Part shown: positions 7,403-15,097 of the stretch, piece after piece
Layout: the number at the start of each line of letters is the position of its first letter
Numbering within the stretch: position 1 is the stretch's first letter
Assembly: GCF_000710035.2 (NCBI RefSeq)
Contig: NZ_JMJJ01000005.1
Span: forward strand, 1,146,145 to 1,193,241
DNA from: Pantoea ananatis LMG 2665
Lineage (GTDB): Bacteria; Pseudomonadota; Gammaproteobacteria; Enterobacterales; Enterobacteriaceae
Direction: 5' to 3'
Length of the DNA stretch: 47,097 nucleotides
The notes under the pieces: model-generated
What the model was told of the DNA's origin: nothing
The model's input: only the letters and a program-made list of their open reading frames with translations
The model's database searches: none
Translations under genes and position numbers: made by a program

Positions 7403-7876
7403 TTAGCGGGTATGACAGACAATCAATGGCAATACACGGCTACCGATAAGTACGGCATCGTTCATACCGGTTATTTTGCTGATATAAAGATAGGAGAAGT
7501 TGGTATTCAATACGCTGTCAGGAACATTATCCCGCAGACCCGAATGAAGGGTGAAATGATTGAGTTTATACAGAGACTGAATATAAGGTGAATAGTGGAA
7601 TTCGGCATTACGCCTTAATACGTAATCCTTGCCATTTTTATGTACGATGCCATCAACGGAGACCATTGCGTCGCCAGAATAACGCAGCGTCAGCACAAAA
7701 CTGGCGTCCAGATGAAAGTCTGTGGCGGCATCGCGCTGCTTTAAATTAGCCGCGCAGGTAAATTCAAACATGTCACTGTGCGATCGCACGTAATAATAGC
7801 TGGCATAAATGACCACGCCCGCCAGGGCAATGATGAGGCACAGCAATAAGGCGAGGCGTCGTTTAGGGTTTATCAT
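7403..7876 (-). CDS. FidL-like membrane protein
   Basis: The 157-residue protein has one N-terminal transmembrane segment (about 8-27, LALLLCLIIALAGVVIYASY) followed by a domain that should be periplasmic. Size, topology and position directly after a MarT/CadC-like regulator match FidL of Salmonella SPI-3, a small inner-membrane protein of unknown function co-encoded with MarT. Motifs such as FHLDASFVLTLRYSGDAMVSVDG and FSYLYISKI recall the FidL-like family. The start codon lies within the end of the upstream gene (14-base overlap), so the two are translated as a pair. The likely role is to modulate the signal-sensing periplasmic domain of its partner, by analogy with other CadC-type pairs (inference). 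Confidence 0.65.
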   Translation of the reverse strand: MINPKRRLALLLCLIIALAGVVIYASYYYVRSHSDMFEFTCAANLKQRDAATDFHLDASFVLTLRYSGDAMVSVDGIVHKNGKDYVLRRNAEFHYSPYIQSLYKLNHFTLHSGLRDNVPDSVLNTNFSYLYISKITGMNDAVLIGSRVLPLIVCHTR

Positions 7877-8648
7877 TATCTGGCCTCCATCCCAGCTCGG
7901 TATAATTTGAGCACGCTATTTTTTCGTCTTTCGTTCTCACGCAGTACGAGACATAGACGTTGCCGCTGTGGCCTGCCGTGACATTTCTGTCCACATAAAA
8001 CATATACCGACCGCCCTTCTGACACGCCATTCCGCTGTCTGTAATCAGCTTGTGCCACACGCGTTCAGCAGGAAAGGTCGATTCACCGGGGTGAACGGGA
8101 AGATAAAAGACGTCACAGCCATCAAGCCGGGCGACGCTGACGGGCGTGATGCTTTTCTCTTTCAGAAGCAGCGGAAGAAGAAGCACGCCGAGTAACAGCA
8201 AGATAAAACCGCCAGACAGCCAGTAGGCGCGCGGGCTGCGTCGCGTAACGGATGTGGAAGTGGAAGTGGACGCCGGTTCGCCCCCGGGATTTGGGGGCTG
8301 GAGGGCCGATTTTTGGATGCGAATGGCGGGATTGAAAACGAAGCCCACCTTGTACACCGTGGTAATCGCCTCCTGCTCTATGCCCAGTGAAGACAGCCCG
8401 CGTCGAATGGCGGAAACGTAGGCATTGAGGCTGTTGGAAGAAGGCGTTGCGCCCGTCTCTTGCCAGAAGTTATCCAGGATCTGCTCGCGGGCCAGCACGA
8501 CGCCGGCGCTTTTCAGGAACATTTCCAGTAAATGGTTGCAGGCAGGCGATAGCGGCACGCTGGTCTCGCTGGAATCCACCAGGCATAGCAGGCCCTGAGC
8601 CGGTATAAACCGCACCAAATCGTCAATCACGTACTCCGTTTGTTGCAT
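7863..8648 (-). CDS. Transmembrane winged-helix regulator, MarT/CadC-like
   Basis: The 261-residue protein combines an N-terminal OmpR-type winged helix (about 1-95; VPLSPACNHLLEMFLKSAGVVLAREQILDNFWQ, then NSLNAYVSAIRRGL and ITTVYKVGFVF) with a Pro/Ser/Thr-rich linker, one transmembrane segment (about 148-166, WLSGGFILLLLGVLLLPLLL) and a periplasmic C-terminal domain of about 90 residues with cysteines. This is the ToxR/CadC/MarT architecture: a membrane-bound transcription activator that needs no phosphorelay. The ATG at 8648 has GGAG upstream; an in-frame TTG at 8666 is less likely. The FidL-like gene overlaps its end, as for Salmonella marT-fidL. Target genes are unknown; neighbouring mgtB is one candidate. 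Confidence 0.75.
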   Translation of the reverse strand: MQQTEYVIDDLVRFIPAQGLLCLVDSSETSVPLSPACNHLLEMFLKSAGVVLAREQILDNFWQETGATPSSNSLNAYVSAIRRGLSSLGIEQEAITTVYKVGFVFNPAIRIQKSALQPPNPGGEPASTSTSTSVTRRSPRAYWLSGGFILLLLGVLLLPLLLKEKSITPVSVARLDGCDVFYLPVHPGESTFPAERVWHKLITDSGMACQKGGRYMFYVDRNVTAGHSGNVYVSYCVRTKDEKIACSNYTELGWRPDNDKP

Positions 8649-9119
8649 CCCGTTCTCCGGCAACAAACTGCGTGTTTAATCAATAAGCAACACATGCGTG
8701 GCAATAAACCCTTATCGGCATGGGACAAAAGCGCAATGGCTCGCGAAGGCACACTAACGGTGAATGCGGAATTCGCTACGGCAGGACCTAACCCTCGTCG
8801 AGGCGATCGCAGGTTCAGGTGGTTAACAACCTGCACCCGCGGCAGTGAACGCGCCTGCCCCATACCGGCTCACCTCAAGATCCCCCGACGCTGGCGCGGT
8901 GAATAATGTGCAAATTGTATCAGAGAAATCTGGCGGGAGAGAGGGAATGACCAATAGCTTGCTTACATTTATGGCATCACTTTCGACGGATTGATCCAAA
9001 ACAAAGTGTGCGATCGGCAGCAATGCGGGGAGAGTACGGCGGGCGGTGGATGCCTTGCCAACGCGGTTTCGGCATCCACCTGTCGTTTATGACGTTATCG
9101 GTTTATTCCTGCAGCCGGA
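8649..9119. other. Intergenic region between mgtB and the MarT-like gene
   Basis: This 471-base region should hold the MarT-like gene promoter and the 3' end of the mgtB transcript. The clearest structure is a perfect 10-base inverted repeat, GGTGGATGCC / GGCATCCACC (9045-9054 and 9071-9080). There is no gene for a hydrophobic MgtR-like peptide in it, and no MgtC homologue. An open frame at 8823-9023 (minus) lacks any recognisable feature. Confidence 0.5.
9045..9080 (-). repeat. 10-bp inverted repeat downstream of mgtB
   Basis: The perfect arms GGTGGATGCC and GGCATCCACC, separated by 16 bases, lie 40 bases after the mgtB stop codon. On the minus strand this would form a stable stem-loop in the mgtB mRNA 3' end. 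No T-run follows, so it is more likely a 3'-end stabilising or Rho-associated structure than an intrinsic terminator. Confidence 0.55.
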
Positions 9120-11822
9120 TTAATACCAGCGGCCGAAACGTTTGATATAAAACATTTTCATTCCCTGCGCGACCAGGCAGTAGCTGAATAGCGTCAGCAC
9201 CAGCCAGGGGAAATAGTGCCATGGCAGGGGCACTAACCCGACCATTGCGCCAAGCGACGAGAACGGCAGCAGAATACCGGCGGCGGAAATACCCAGCGTG
9301 GTCAGCAGCACCGGTAACCGGGCACAGCTCTGAACAAAGGGGATTTTCTGCGTCCGTAACATGTGCACCACCAGCGTCTGGGACAGCAAACCTTCAACAA
9401 ACCAGCCGGACTGGAACAGCGACTGCGCACCGGCGTGATTGGCGCCAAACACATACCACATCAGCGCAAAGGTTGTGACATCGAAAATGGAAGAGGTTGG
9501 CCCCATCCACAGCATAAAACGTTTGATGTTACCCGCATCCCATTTACGCGGTTTGCGCAGAAACTCGCGATCCATTTTATCCCAGGGCAACGCCAACTGA
9601 GAGACGTCATACATCAGGTTCTGAATCAGTAGCTGTACAGAGAGCATGGGCAGAAAAGGAATAAACGCACTCGCTATCAGCACGGAAAACACGTTGCCGA
9701 AATTCGAACTGGCCGTCATGTTCAGGTACTTGATGATATTGCCAAAGGTCTCACGCCCTTTCAGTACGCCTTCGCCCAGTACCGCTAAGTCTTTTTCCAG
9801 CAAAATAATGTCGGACGACTCTTTGGCGATATCTGTCGCGCTGTCGACCGAAATGCCGACATCCGCCTCGCGCAGCGCGGGCGCATCATTAATGCCATCG
9901 CCAAGAAAGCCAACGGTATGTCCATTCTGTTGCAGTAATTTAAGCACGCGTGACTTCTGCTGAGGCGTAAGTTTGGTGAAGATCATGCAGCGCTCGACGT
10001 CGCGGCGCAGCTCGTCGTCACTCATGGCCTCGATTTCATTACCGGTCAGCATGGCTTCTGAAGCCAGCCCGATTTCCTGACAGACGCGCATCGTCACAAG
10101 GGGATTATCGCCGGTCAGCACTTTAACGCGAATTCCGCTGTCTTTCAGTGCCTGTATCGCCTTGCCCGCGCTCTCTTTGGGCGGATCAAGGAATGTCAGC
10201 AGGCCTTCAATCGTTAATTCGCACTCATCTTCACGGCTGAGCGGCACCGATATCCCGTGCTCACGCGTGGCCACCAGCAGCACACGAAAACCCTGCTGGT
10301 TATAATGCCGGGTCAGCGCGAGCAACTCTGCGCGCTTTTGCTCGCACAGTGGAAGGGTGGTATCGCCCTGACGTAGCGTGGTCGCCGCCGCCAGCATTTC
10401 TTCTACAGCGCCTTTGCAGATGAGCAACGGGCGGTGGCTTTGCAAATCCTCCACGATGACCGAGACACGACGACGAACGAAGTCGAAAGGAAGCTCATCC
10501 ACTTTCTGAAACTGGCTACACTGCGCTTTAGACAGCGTTTGCTCACCAAACTTCAGCACGGCGCGATCCATTAAATTTTTCGCACCGCTCTGGCTGCTGC
10601 TGTTAAGCCATGCCAGCAGCAGGACGCGGGCATCCTCTTCATCGTTAGCGTTGAGATGCGCCGACAGCAAAATATTGTCCTGTGTCAGCGTGCCGGTTTT
10701 ATCAGTACAGAGCACATCCATTGCTCCGAGGTTCTGAATGGCGTTCAGGCGTTTAACAATCACTTTGCGGCGCGACATCGCAATGGCGCCTTTTGCCAGA
10801 TTGGCGCTGACAATCATGGGCAGCATTTCCGGTGTCAGGCCCACCGCAACGGCCAGCGCGAACAGCATGGCATCCATCCAGTCGCCCTTGGTAAAGCCAT
10901 TTAGCAGTAAGACAATCGGCACCATCACCAACATAAAACGGATGAGGAGTCTGGAAACGCTGTTCACGCCGCGGTCAAACGATGTCTGTGGACGGCGGCC
11001 GGACAGAGAGGCCGCTAGCGAACCAAACCAGGTCTCGCTGCCGGTGGCGACCACTAACGCTCTGGCCGTGCCGCTGGCAACATTGGTCCCCATCAGGCAG
11101 CTGTTTTTCAGCTCAAGCACGCTGCGACCGGGTTGCTCTTCAATCTCCACGCCTGCACTGAGATCGTTTTTTTCTACCGGCAGGGATTCCCCGGTCAGGA
11201 TCGCCTGACTGATGAACAGATCGCGTGAGGTCAGCAGGCGCACATCGGCAGGCACCAGATCGCCCGCGCTCAGTAAAATGACATCCCCCGGCACCAGTTC
11301 GCGCATATCAATATCGTAGCGCCGGGAGATTGCACAGCCCTCTTCCCGACGCAGCACGGTCACCTGAGTGCGCACCAGAGATTTCAGCGCCTGAGCGGCA
11401 CGATTGGTGCGAAACTCCTGCCAGAAACGCAGCAGCCCGCTCAGCGTCACCATGGTAAGAATAATCGTCACGCCCGAGAGATCGGTTTCCTGACCAGCCC
11501 GCAACGGCAGCCAGTAATCCGTTATAAAGCTCACCAGTGCCAGAACCATCAGCACATAAATAAACGGATTATTGAATGCCGTAATCAGCTGGATAAACGC
11601 AGAGGGCGCCTTCTCATGCATGACTTCATTACGACCATAGTCATTGAGCCGCGCGCTGGCTTCCGCATGGGTCAGCCCCTCAAAGCTGCTGTGCAGATTC
11701 GTCAGCGTCACATCGGTGCGATAACGTGCTTCACGTTCAATGGCATAAGGGGTGTTTGATTTTTTTGCTGCACGATGCGCATGGTAAGCCATCGCGGCTT
11801 GTTCGAGTTTCATGTCGCTCAT
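9120..11822 (-). CDS. mgtB: Magnesium-importing P-type ATPase, MgtB type
   Basis: The 900-residue protein imports Mg2+ across the inner membrane using ATP. P-type hallmarks are all present: LTGESLPVEK in the actuator domain, DKTGTLTQDN with phosphorylated Asp at about 374, KGAVEEM in the nucleotide domain, the hinge GFLGDGINDAPALREADVGISVD, and ten expected transmembrane segments (for example ALAVAVGLTPEMLPMIVSANLAKGA). Over long stretches it follows Salmonella MgtB more closely than MgtA (NNPFIYVLM, DLSGVTIILTMVTLSGLLRFWQEFRTNRAAQALK, YIKRFGRWY at the end). The ATG at 11822 has GGGAG upstream and gives MSDM, like MgtB's start. The roughly 200-400-base leader holds a small proline-codon ORF. 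No mgtC precedes it. Confidence 0.93.
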   Translation of the reverse strand: MSDMKLEQAAMAYHAHRAAKKSNTPYAIEREARYRTDVTLTNLHSSFEGLTHAEASARLNDYGRNEVMHEKAPSAFIQLITAFNNPFIYVLMVLALVSFITDYWLPLRAGQETDLSGVTIILTMVTLSGLLRFWQEFRTNRAAQALKSLVRTQVTVLRREEGCAISRRYDIDMRELVPGDVILLSAGDLVPADVRLLTSRDLFISQAILTGESLPVEKNDLSAGVEIEEQPGRSVLELKNSCLMGTNVASGTARALVVATGSETWFGSLAASLSGRRPQTSFDRGVNSVSRLLIRFMLVMVPIVLLLNGFTKGDWMDAMLFALAVAVGLTPEMLPMIVSANLAKGAIAMSRRKVIVKRLNAIQNLGAMDVLCTDKTGTLTQDNILLSAHLNANDEEDARVLLLAWLNSSSQSGAKNLMDRAVLKFGEQTLSKAQCSQFQKVDELPFDFVRRRVSVIVEDLQSHRPLLICKGAVEEMLAAATTLRQGDTTLPLCEQKRAELLALTRHYNQQGFRVLLVATREHGISVPLSREDECELTIEGLLTFLDPPKESAGKAIQALKDSGIRVKVLTGDNPLVTMRVCQEIGLASEAMLTGNEIEAMSDDELRRDVERCMIFTKLTPQQKSRVLKLLQQNGHTVGFLGDGINDAPALREADVGISVDSATDIAKESSDIILLEKDLAVLGEGVLKGRETFGNIIKYLNMTASSNFGNVFSVLIASAFIPFLPMLSVQLLIQNLMYDVSQLALPWDKMDREFLRKPRKWDAGNIKRFMLWMGPTSSIFDVTTFALMWYVFGANHAGAQSLFQSGWFVEGLLSQTLVVHMLRTQKIPFVQSCARLPVLLTTLGISAAGILLPFSSLGAMVGLVPLPWHYFPWLVLTLFSYCLVAQGMKMFYIKRFGRWY

Positions 11823-12039
11823 GTCGACATCTCCCTGATTTAAAGCAACAGATATCCTGCATGCCAAATAATGCATGCCTGGTTTTCCGGTGATTACCGG
11901 TTTATTGAATCAGCCCGTCTCTTAGAAAAAGTTATTTTCCCCACCCTGCGGCCGTAATATCAGGCCGACAGATGTCGGGCCTTGCGAAATAAACGCAAAG
12001 CAAAAGAAAGCTGAAAGTGAAAGGGTGCGCAGCCCGCAG

Positions 12040-12087
12040 CTACGCCTGTCGAGGCGGAGGAAAAAGTGCCAGAATATACATCAACAT
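12040..12087 (-). CDS. Putative proline-rich leader peptide upstream of mgtB
   Basis: The frame encodes MLMYILALFPPPRQA and then TAG, 218 bases upstream of the mgtB start and on the same strand. Three consecutive Pro codons (CCT CCG CCT) stand before Arg. The Pro codons lie in the left arm of a small stem, CGCCT-CGAC-AGGCG (12043-12056), and a pyrimidine-rich tract follows. In Salmonella, mgtA and mgtCBR leaders carry short ORFs with critical Pro codons (mgtL, mgtP) whose poor translation permits read-through of the leader. This ORF has the same logic but a different sequence, so it is a functional analogue by inference. A second in-frame ATG lies at 12081. The ribosome binding site is weak (GAGAG). 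Confidence 0.6.
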   Translation of the reverse strand: MLMYILALFPPPRQA

Positions 12088-12470
12088 AGCGTGCTCTCGC
12101 GGTGACTACAGCGTTAATTTCAAGGAGAGCAATCGTGATCTAAAGAAGGGATTGCTGCCCGCCGTGTGGCAAGCAGCGAAATGCAGTTAGCTTGCCGGAG
12201 TTAAATCGCGTTTAGGGTGACTGTCCAATGTATGACTCCTGCAAATATTTTCACGTAGTATAAACGCCGGGCCCTTCGGGTAAAGGAAAATAACCGTTCA
12301 ATCGCCATCTCGTTTATTAACCGTTTCTGTTTCGCACAGCCATTTTGTTTGCGTCTTATAACCGGGCTGCATTTGTTATAACTTTTTTGCATATCATTAG
12401 CCGATAATGGACTATTCTTTGCATGAGCCCTTTCGTACACTCGCGTTACTTTCTCAGGCAAGGATTTTCC
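12088..12470. other. Divergent regulatory region between mgtB leader and peptide-type ABC operon
   Basis: Promoters for both directions should lie here. On the minus strand a strong stem (12154-12177) lies in or near the mgtB leader. On the plus strand, CGTTTA-N5-CGTTTC at 12311-12327 resembles a PhoP box ((T/G)GTTTA-N5-(T/G)GTTTA). A weaker minus-strand version (CGTTTA-N5-CGTGAA) is at 12250-12266. An open frame at 12201-12461 (minus) has no recognisable content, and I regard it as chance. Confidence 0.45.
12154..12177 (-). repeat. Stable stem-loop in the mgtB upstream region
   Basis: Read on the minus strand, GCTGCTTGCC and GGCGGGCAGC pair over ten positions (two of them G-U in RNA) around an ACAC loop. 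The sequence AATCCCTTCTTT follows, so it could act as a weak intrinsic terminator or as a 5'-end stabiliser of the mgtB leader. It lies 67 bases upstream of the leader peptide ORF. Confidence 0.5.
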
Positions 12471-14045
12471 ATGAAAAAAATAATTCCATCACTACTGGCC
12501 TTGTCACTGGCCACCGCCTTTAGCGTCAATGCTGCCACACCAAAAGATACGTTAGTCGTGGTGCAGTCGACCGATGATGCCGACAGCTTCGATCCGGCGA
12601 AGGGATTTGAACTCACCAGCGTACAGGCGTTCACCAATATTTATCAGCGGCTGGTCCAGTCCGACCCGCAGAACCCAATTGATTTAAAACCCACGCTGGC
12701 AACGTCCTGGCAGCCAGGCAGTGACAATCGCAGCCTGACATTTGCGCTGCGTAAAGACGCTAAATTCTCCAGCGGCAATCCACTGCGTCCGGAAGATGTG
12801 ATCTTCTCGCTGGGTCGCGTCGTGAAACTGAATCTGGATCCCTCCTTTATTCTTACCCAGCTCGGCTGGAATAAAGATAATGTGGATAGCTTCCTGAAAA
12901 AGGTCGATGACGACCATGTGCAAATCAGTTGGACGGCCGACGTCAGCCCGGCCTATGTGCTGAGCCTGCTGTCAGCACCAGTGTCCTCCATCGTCGATGA
13001 AAAAACCGTTAGCGCGCACGCCGAAAAAGGCGATTTGGGGAACGGCTGGCTGGCTACGCACTCCGCCGGTAGCGGCCCGTATCAGATTCGCAAGGTCGTG
13101 ATGCACCAGGCCGTGATCCTGACCGCCAATCCGACCTCTCCAGCCGGGGCGCCAAAGATCAAAAATATTCTGATCAAGAACGTGCCGGAACCCGCGGCCC
13201 GCCGTCTGCTGCTTGAGCAAGGTGATGCAGACATCGCCCGTAACCTGGGGGCCGATCAGATCGCCTCGCTGCAGGGCAAAAGCGGTGTGAAAACCGAAGC
13301 CATTCCGATGGCCTCGCTGTATTACATTCAGTTCAACATCGGCAACAAAAACAACGCCGCCTTAAAAAATCCGGCCTTCTGGGAAGCCGCGCGCTACCTG
13401 TTTGACTACAAGGGCATTTCCGGACAGCTGCTGAAAGGCCAGTTCGATGTGCACCAGACGTTTCTGCCGAAAGGTTTTCTGGGTGCATTAAACGACAACC
13501 CCTACAGTTACGATCCTGAAAAAGCCAAAACGATTCTGAAAAAGGCCGGCCTGACTAACGTCAGCTTCACCCTGTCTACCAGCAATCAGCCTCCCTACCT
13601 GGATATCGCTCAGGCCCTGCAGGGCAGCTTTGCCAAGGGCGGCGTGAAAGTGGAAGTGTTACCGGGACTGAGCTCTGAAGTCTCGACCCGCGTCAAAGCG
13701 CATAATTACGAAGGCACGATCAACGCCTGGGGCGCAGACTACTTTGATCCGAACACCAACGCCGCGTCATTTGCCTATAACCCGGAAGATGGCAGCAAGA
13801 CGATTGCTTACCGTTCCGACTGGCACATTCCGGAGCTGAACAAACAGGTGCTGGCGGCAACGGCTGAAAGCGATCCGAAAAAACGCGTTGAGCTGTATCA
13901 GGCCATGCAGCGTGAAGTGCTGAAAAGCTCGCCTTATGTGATTGGCCTGCAGGCGAAAAACCTTATCGCCCTGCGCGATAACCTCAAGGGCTATGTTCAG
14001 GGCATTAACCCGGACATGGTTTACTACTCGCAGGTAACGAAGTAA
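12471..14045 (+). CDS. Peptide/nickel-type ABC transporter, periplasmic binding protein
   Basis: The 524-residue SBP_bac_5 (DppA/OppA-class) protein has a signal peptide (MKKIIPSLLALSLATAFSVNA) and is soluble in the periplasm. It shows the class layout: DTLVVVQSTDDADSFDPAKGFELTSVQAFTNIYQRLV near the N-terminus, LTFALRKDAKFSSGNPLRPEDVIFSLGRV, then the central SGPYQI and the C-terminal EGTINAWGADYFDPNTNAASF. The ATG at 12471 is chosen because AAGGA lies seven bases upstream and the signal peptide begins there. It is the first of five transporter genes that overlap one another. The substrate may be a peptide, an opine, a polyamine conjugate or a metal chelate; the sequence does not decide. It ends in TAATG shared with the permease start. 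Confidence 0.87.
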   Translation: MKKIIPSLLALSLATAFSVNAATPKDTLVVVQSTDDADSFDPAKGFELTSVQAFTNIYQRLVQSDPQNPIDLKPTLATSWQPGSDNRSLTFALRKDAKFSSGNPLRPEDVIFSLGRVVKLNLDPSFILTQLGWNKDNVDSFLKKVDDDHVQISWTADVSPAYVLSLLSAPVSSIVDEKTVSAHAEKGDLGNGWLATHSAGSGPYQIRKVVMHQAVILTANPTSPAGAPKIKNILIKNVPEPAARRLLLEQGDADIARNLGADQIASLQGKSGVKTEAIPMASLYYIQFNIGNKNNAALKNPAFWEAARYLFDYKGISGQLLKGQFDVHQTFLPKGFLGALNDNPYSYDPEKAKTILKKAGLTNVSFTLSTSNQPPYLDIAQALQGSFAKGGVKVEVLPGLSSEVSTRVKAHNYEGTINAWGADYFDPNTNAASFAYNPEDGSKTIAYRSDWHIPELNKQVLAATAESDPKKRVELYQAMQREVLKSSPYVIGLQAKNLIALRDNLKGYVQGINPDMVYYSQVTK

Positions 14046-15097
14046 TGGCACAGTCTGCCTCTTCTGCCGGGCCCGCCCGGCATGTCTGGCGGCGCGTTGG
14101 CCGCCTTTCATCAGGCTTGCTGTCGCTGGCGATCACCCTGCTGGGTTTGCTGGCGTTCACCTTTATGCTGTCGCATCTGTCCCCTATCGATCCGGTACAG
14201 CAAATCGCTGGCGATCATGCCAGCGAAGCGACCTATGCGCAGGTGCGTCACGATCTGGGATTAGATCAGCCGGTACTGATGCAGTTCTGGCACTACATTG
14301 AACACCTGCTGCGCGGCGATCTCGGCGTATCCCGCCTGACCAACCAGCCGGTGAGCAGCGACCTGCTTCAGACGTTTCCGGCCACCATTGAGCTGGCGAC
14401 CTGCGCGATGATTTTTGCCGTCATCTTTGGCGTTTCACTGGCACTGATTGCCGCGTGGAAACCCGGCAGCTGGATTGATAACGTCGCCCGCTTTATCTCC
14501 CTGTTGGGCTACTCTGTGCCGGTTTTCTGGCTGGGCCTGCTGGGCCTGTTGCTGTTTTATGCGGTTCTGCACTGGTCTGCCGGACCGGGGCGGCTGGATG
14601 ATATCTGGGCCTATACGCTGGAGCCGAAAACCGGCTTCGTGCTGATTGACAGCTGGCTGTCGGGTGACCGGGAAATATTCTGGAATGCGGTAGCGCACTT
14701 ATGGTTACCTGTGGTGATCCTGGGCCTGCTGGCGATGGCAGGCATCACCCGCCTGCTGCGTGCGGCGCTGCTGGAAGAGAGCAGCAAAGAGTATGTGGTG
14801 CTGGCACGAGCCAAAGGCGCGGGACGGGGGCGCATTCTGTTGCGCCATATTTTCCCTAACGTGCTCGGCACCCTGATTACCGTGATTGCGCTCTCTTACG
14901 CGACCTTGCTGGAAGGCTCGGTCCTGACGGAAACCGTATTTGCCTGGCCCGGCGTGGGGCGCTACATGACCAATGCGCTTTTCTCTGGCGATGTGCCGGC
15001 GATTTTAGGCGCCACCTTACTGATCGGCGGCTGCTTTATCCTGATTAACGCGCTGGCGGATGCCCTCACCTGGTTAACCGACCCGAGAACACGATGA
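14045..15097 (+). CDS. DppB/OppB-type ABC transporter permease
   Basis: The 350-residue inner-membrane protein has about six transmembrane segments. Family signatures are FTFMLSHLSPIDPVQQIAGDHASEATYAQVRHDLGLDQPVLMQFWHYI (the N-terminal region typical of DppB) and the coupling-helix sequence EYVVLARAKGAGRGRILLRHIFPNVLGTLITV. VLTETVFAWPGVGRYMTNALFSGD is the conserved C-terminal block. It pairs with the following permease to form the channel. Its start overlaps the binding-protein stop by one base, and its end overlaps the next start by four bases (ATGA), so the operon is tightly coupled. Confidence 0.9.
   Translation: MAQSASSAGPARHVWRRVGRLSSGLLSLAITLLGLLAFTFMLSHLSPIDPVQQIAGDHASEATYAQVRHDLGLDQPVLMQFWHYIEHLLRGDLGVSRLTNQPVSSDLLQTFPATIELATCAMIFAVIFGVSLALIAAWKPGSWIDNVARFISLLGYSVPVFWLGLLGLLLFYAVLHWSAGPGRLDDIWAYTLEPKTGFVLIDSWLSGDREIFWNAVAHLWLPVVILGLLAMAGITRLLRAALLEESSKEYVVLARAKGAGRGRILLRHIFPNVLGTLITVIALSYATLLEGSVLTETVFAWPGVGRYMTNALFSGDVPAILGATLLIGGCFILINALADALTWLTDPRTR

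Noticed and set aside
8823..9023. Possible MgtR-like small gene downstream of mgtB
   Set aside because: MgtR is a short hydrophobic peptide. The frame here starts at TTG, has no membrane segment and no ribosome binding site.
12250..12266. PhoP box on the mgtB strand (CGTTTA-N5-CGTGAA)
   Set aside because: The second half-site matches only three of six positions, too weak to list as a feature.
12201..12461. 86-codon minus-strand frame upstream of mgtB
   Set aside because: No recognisable domain, and it covers a region that must contain promoters for both directions.
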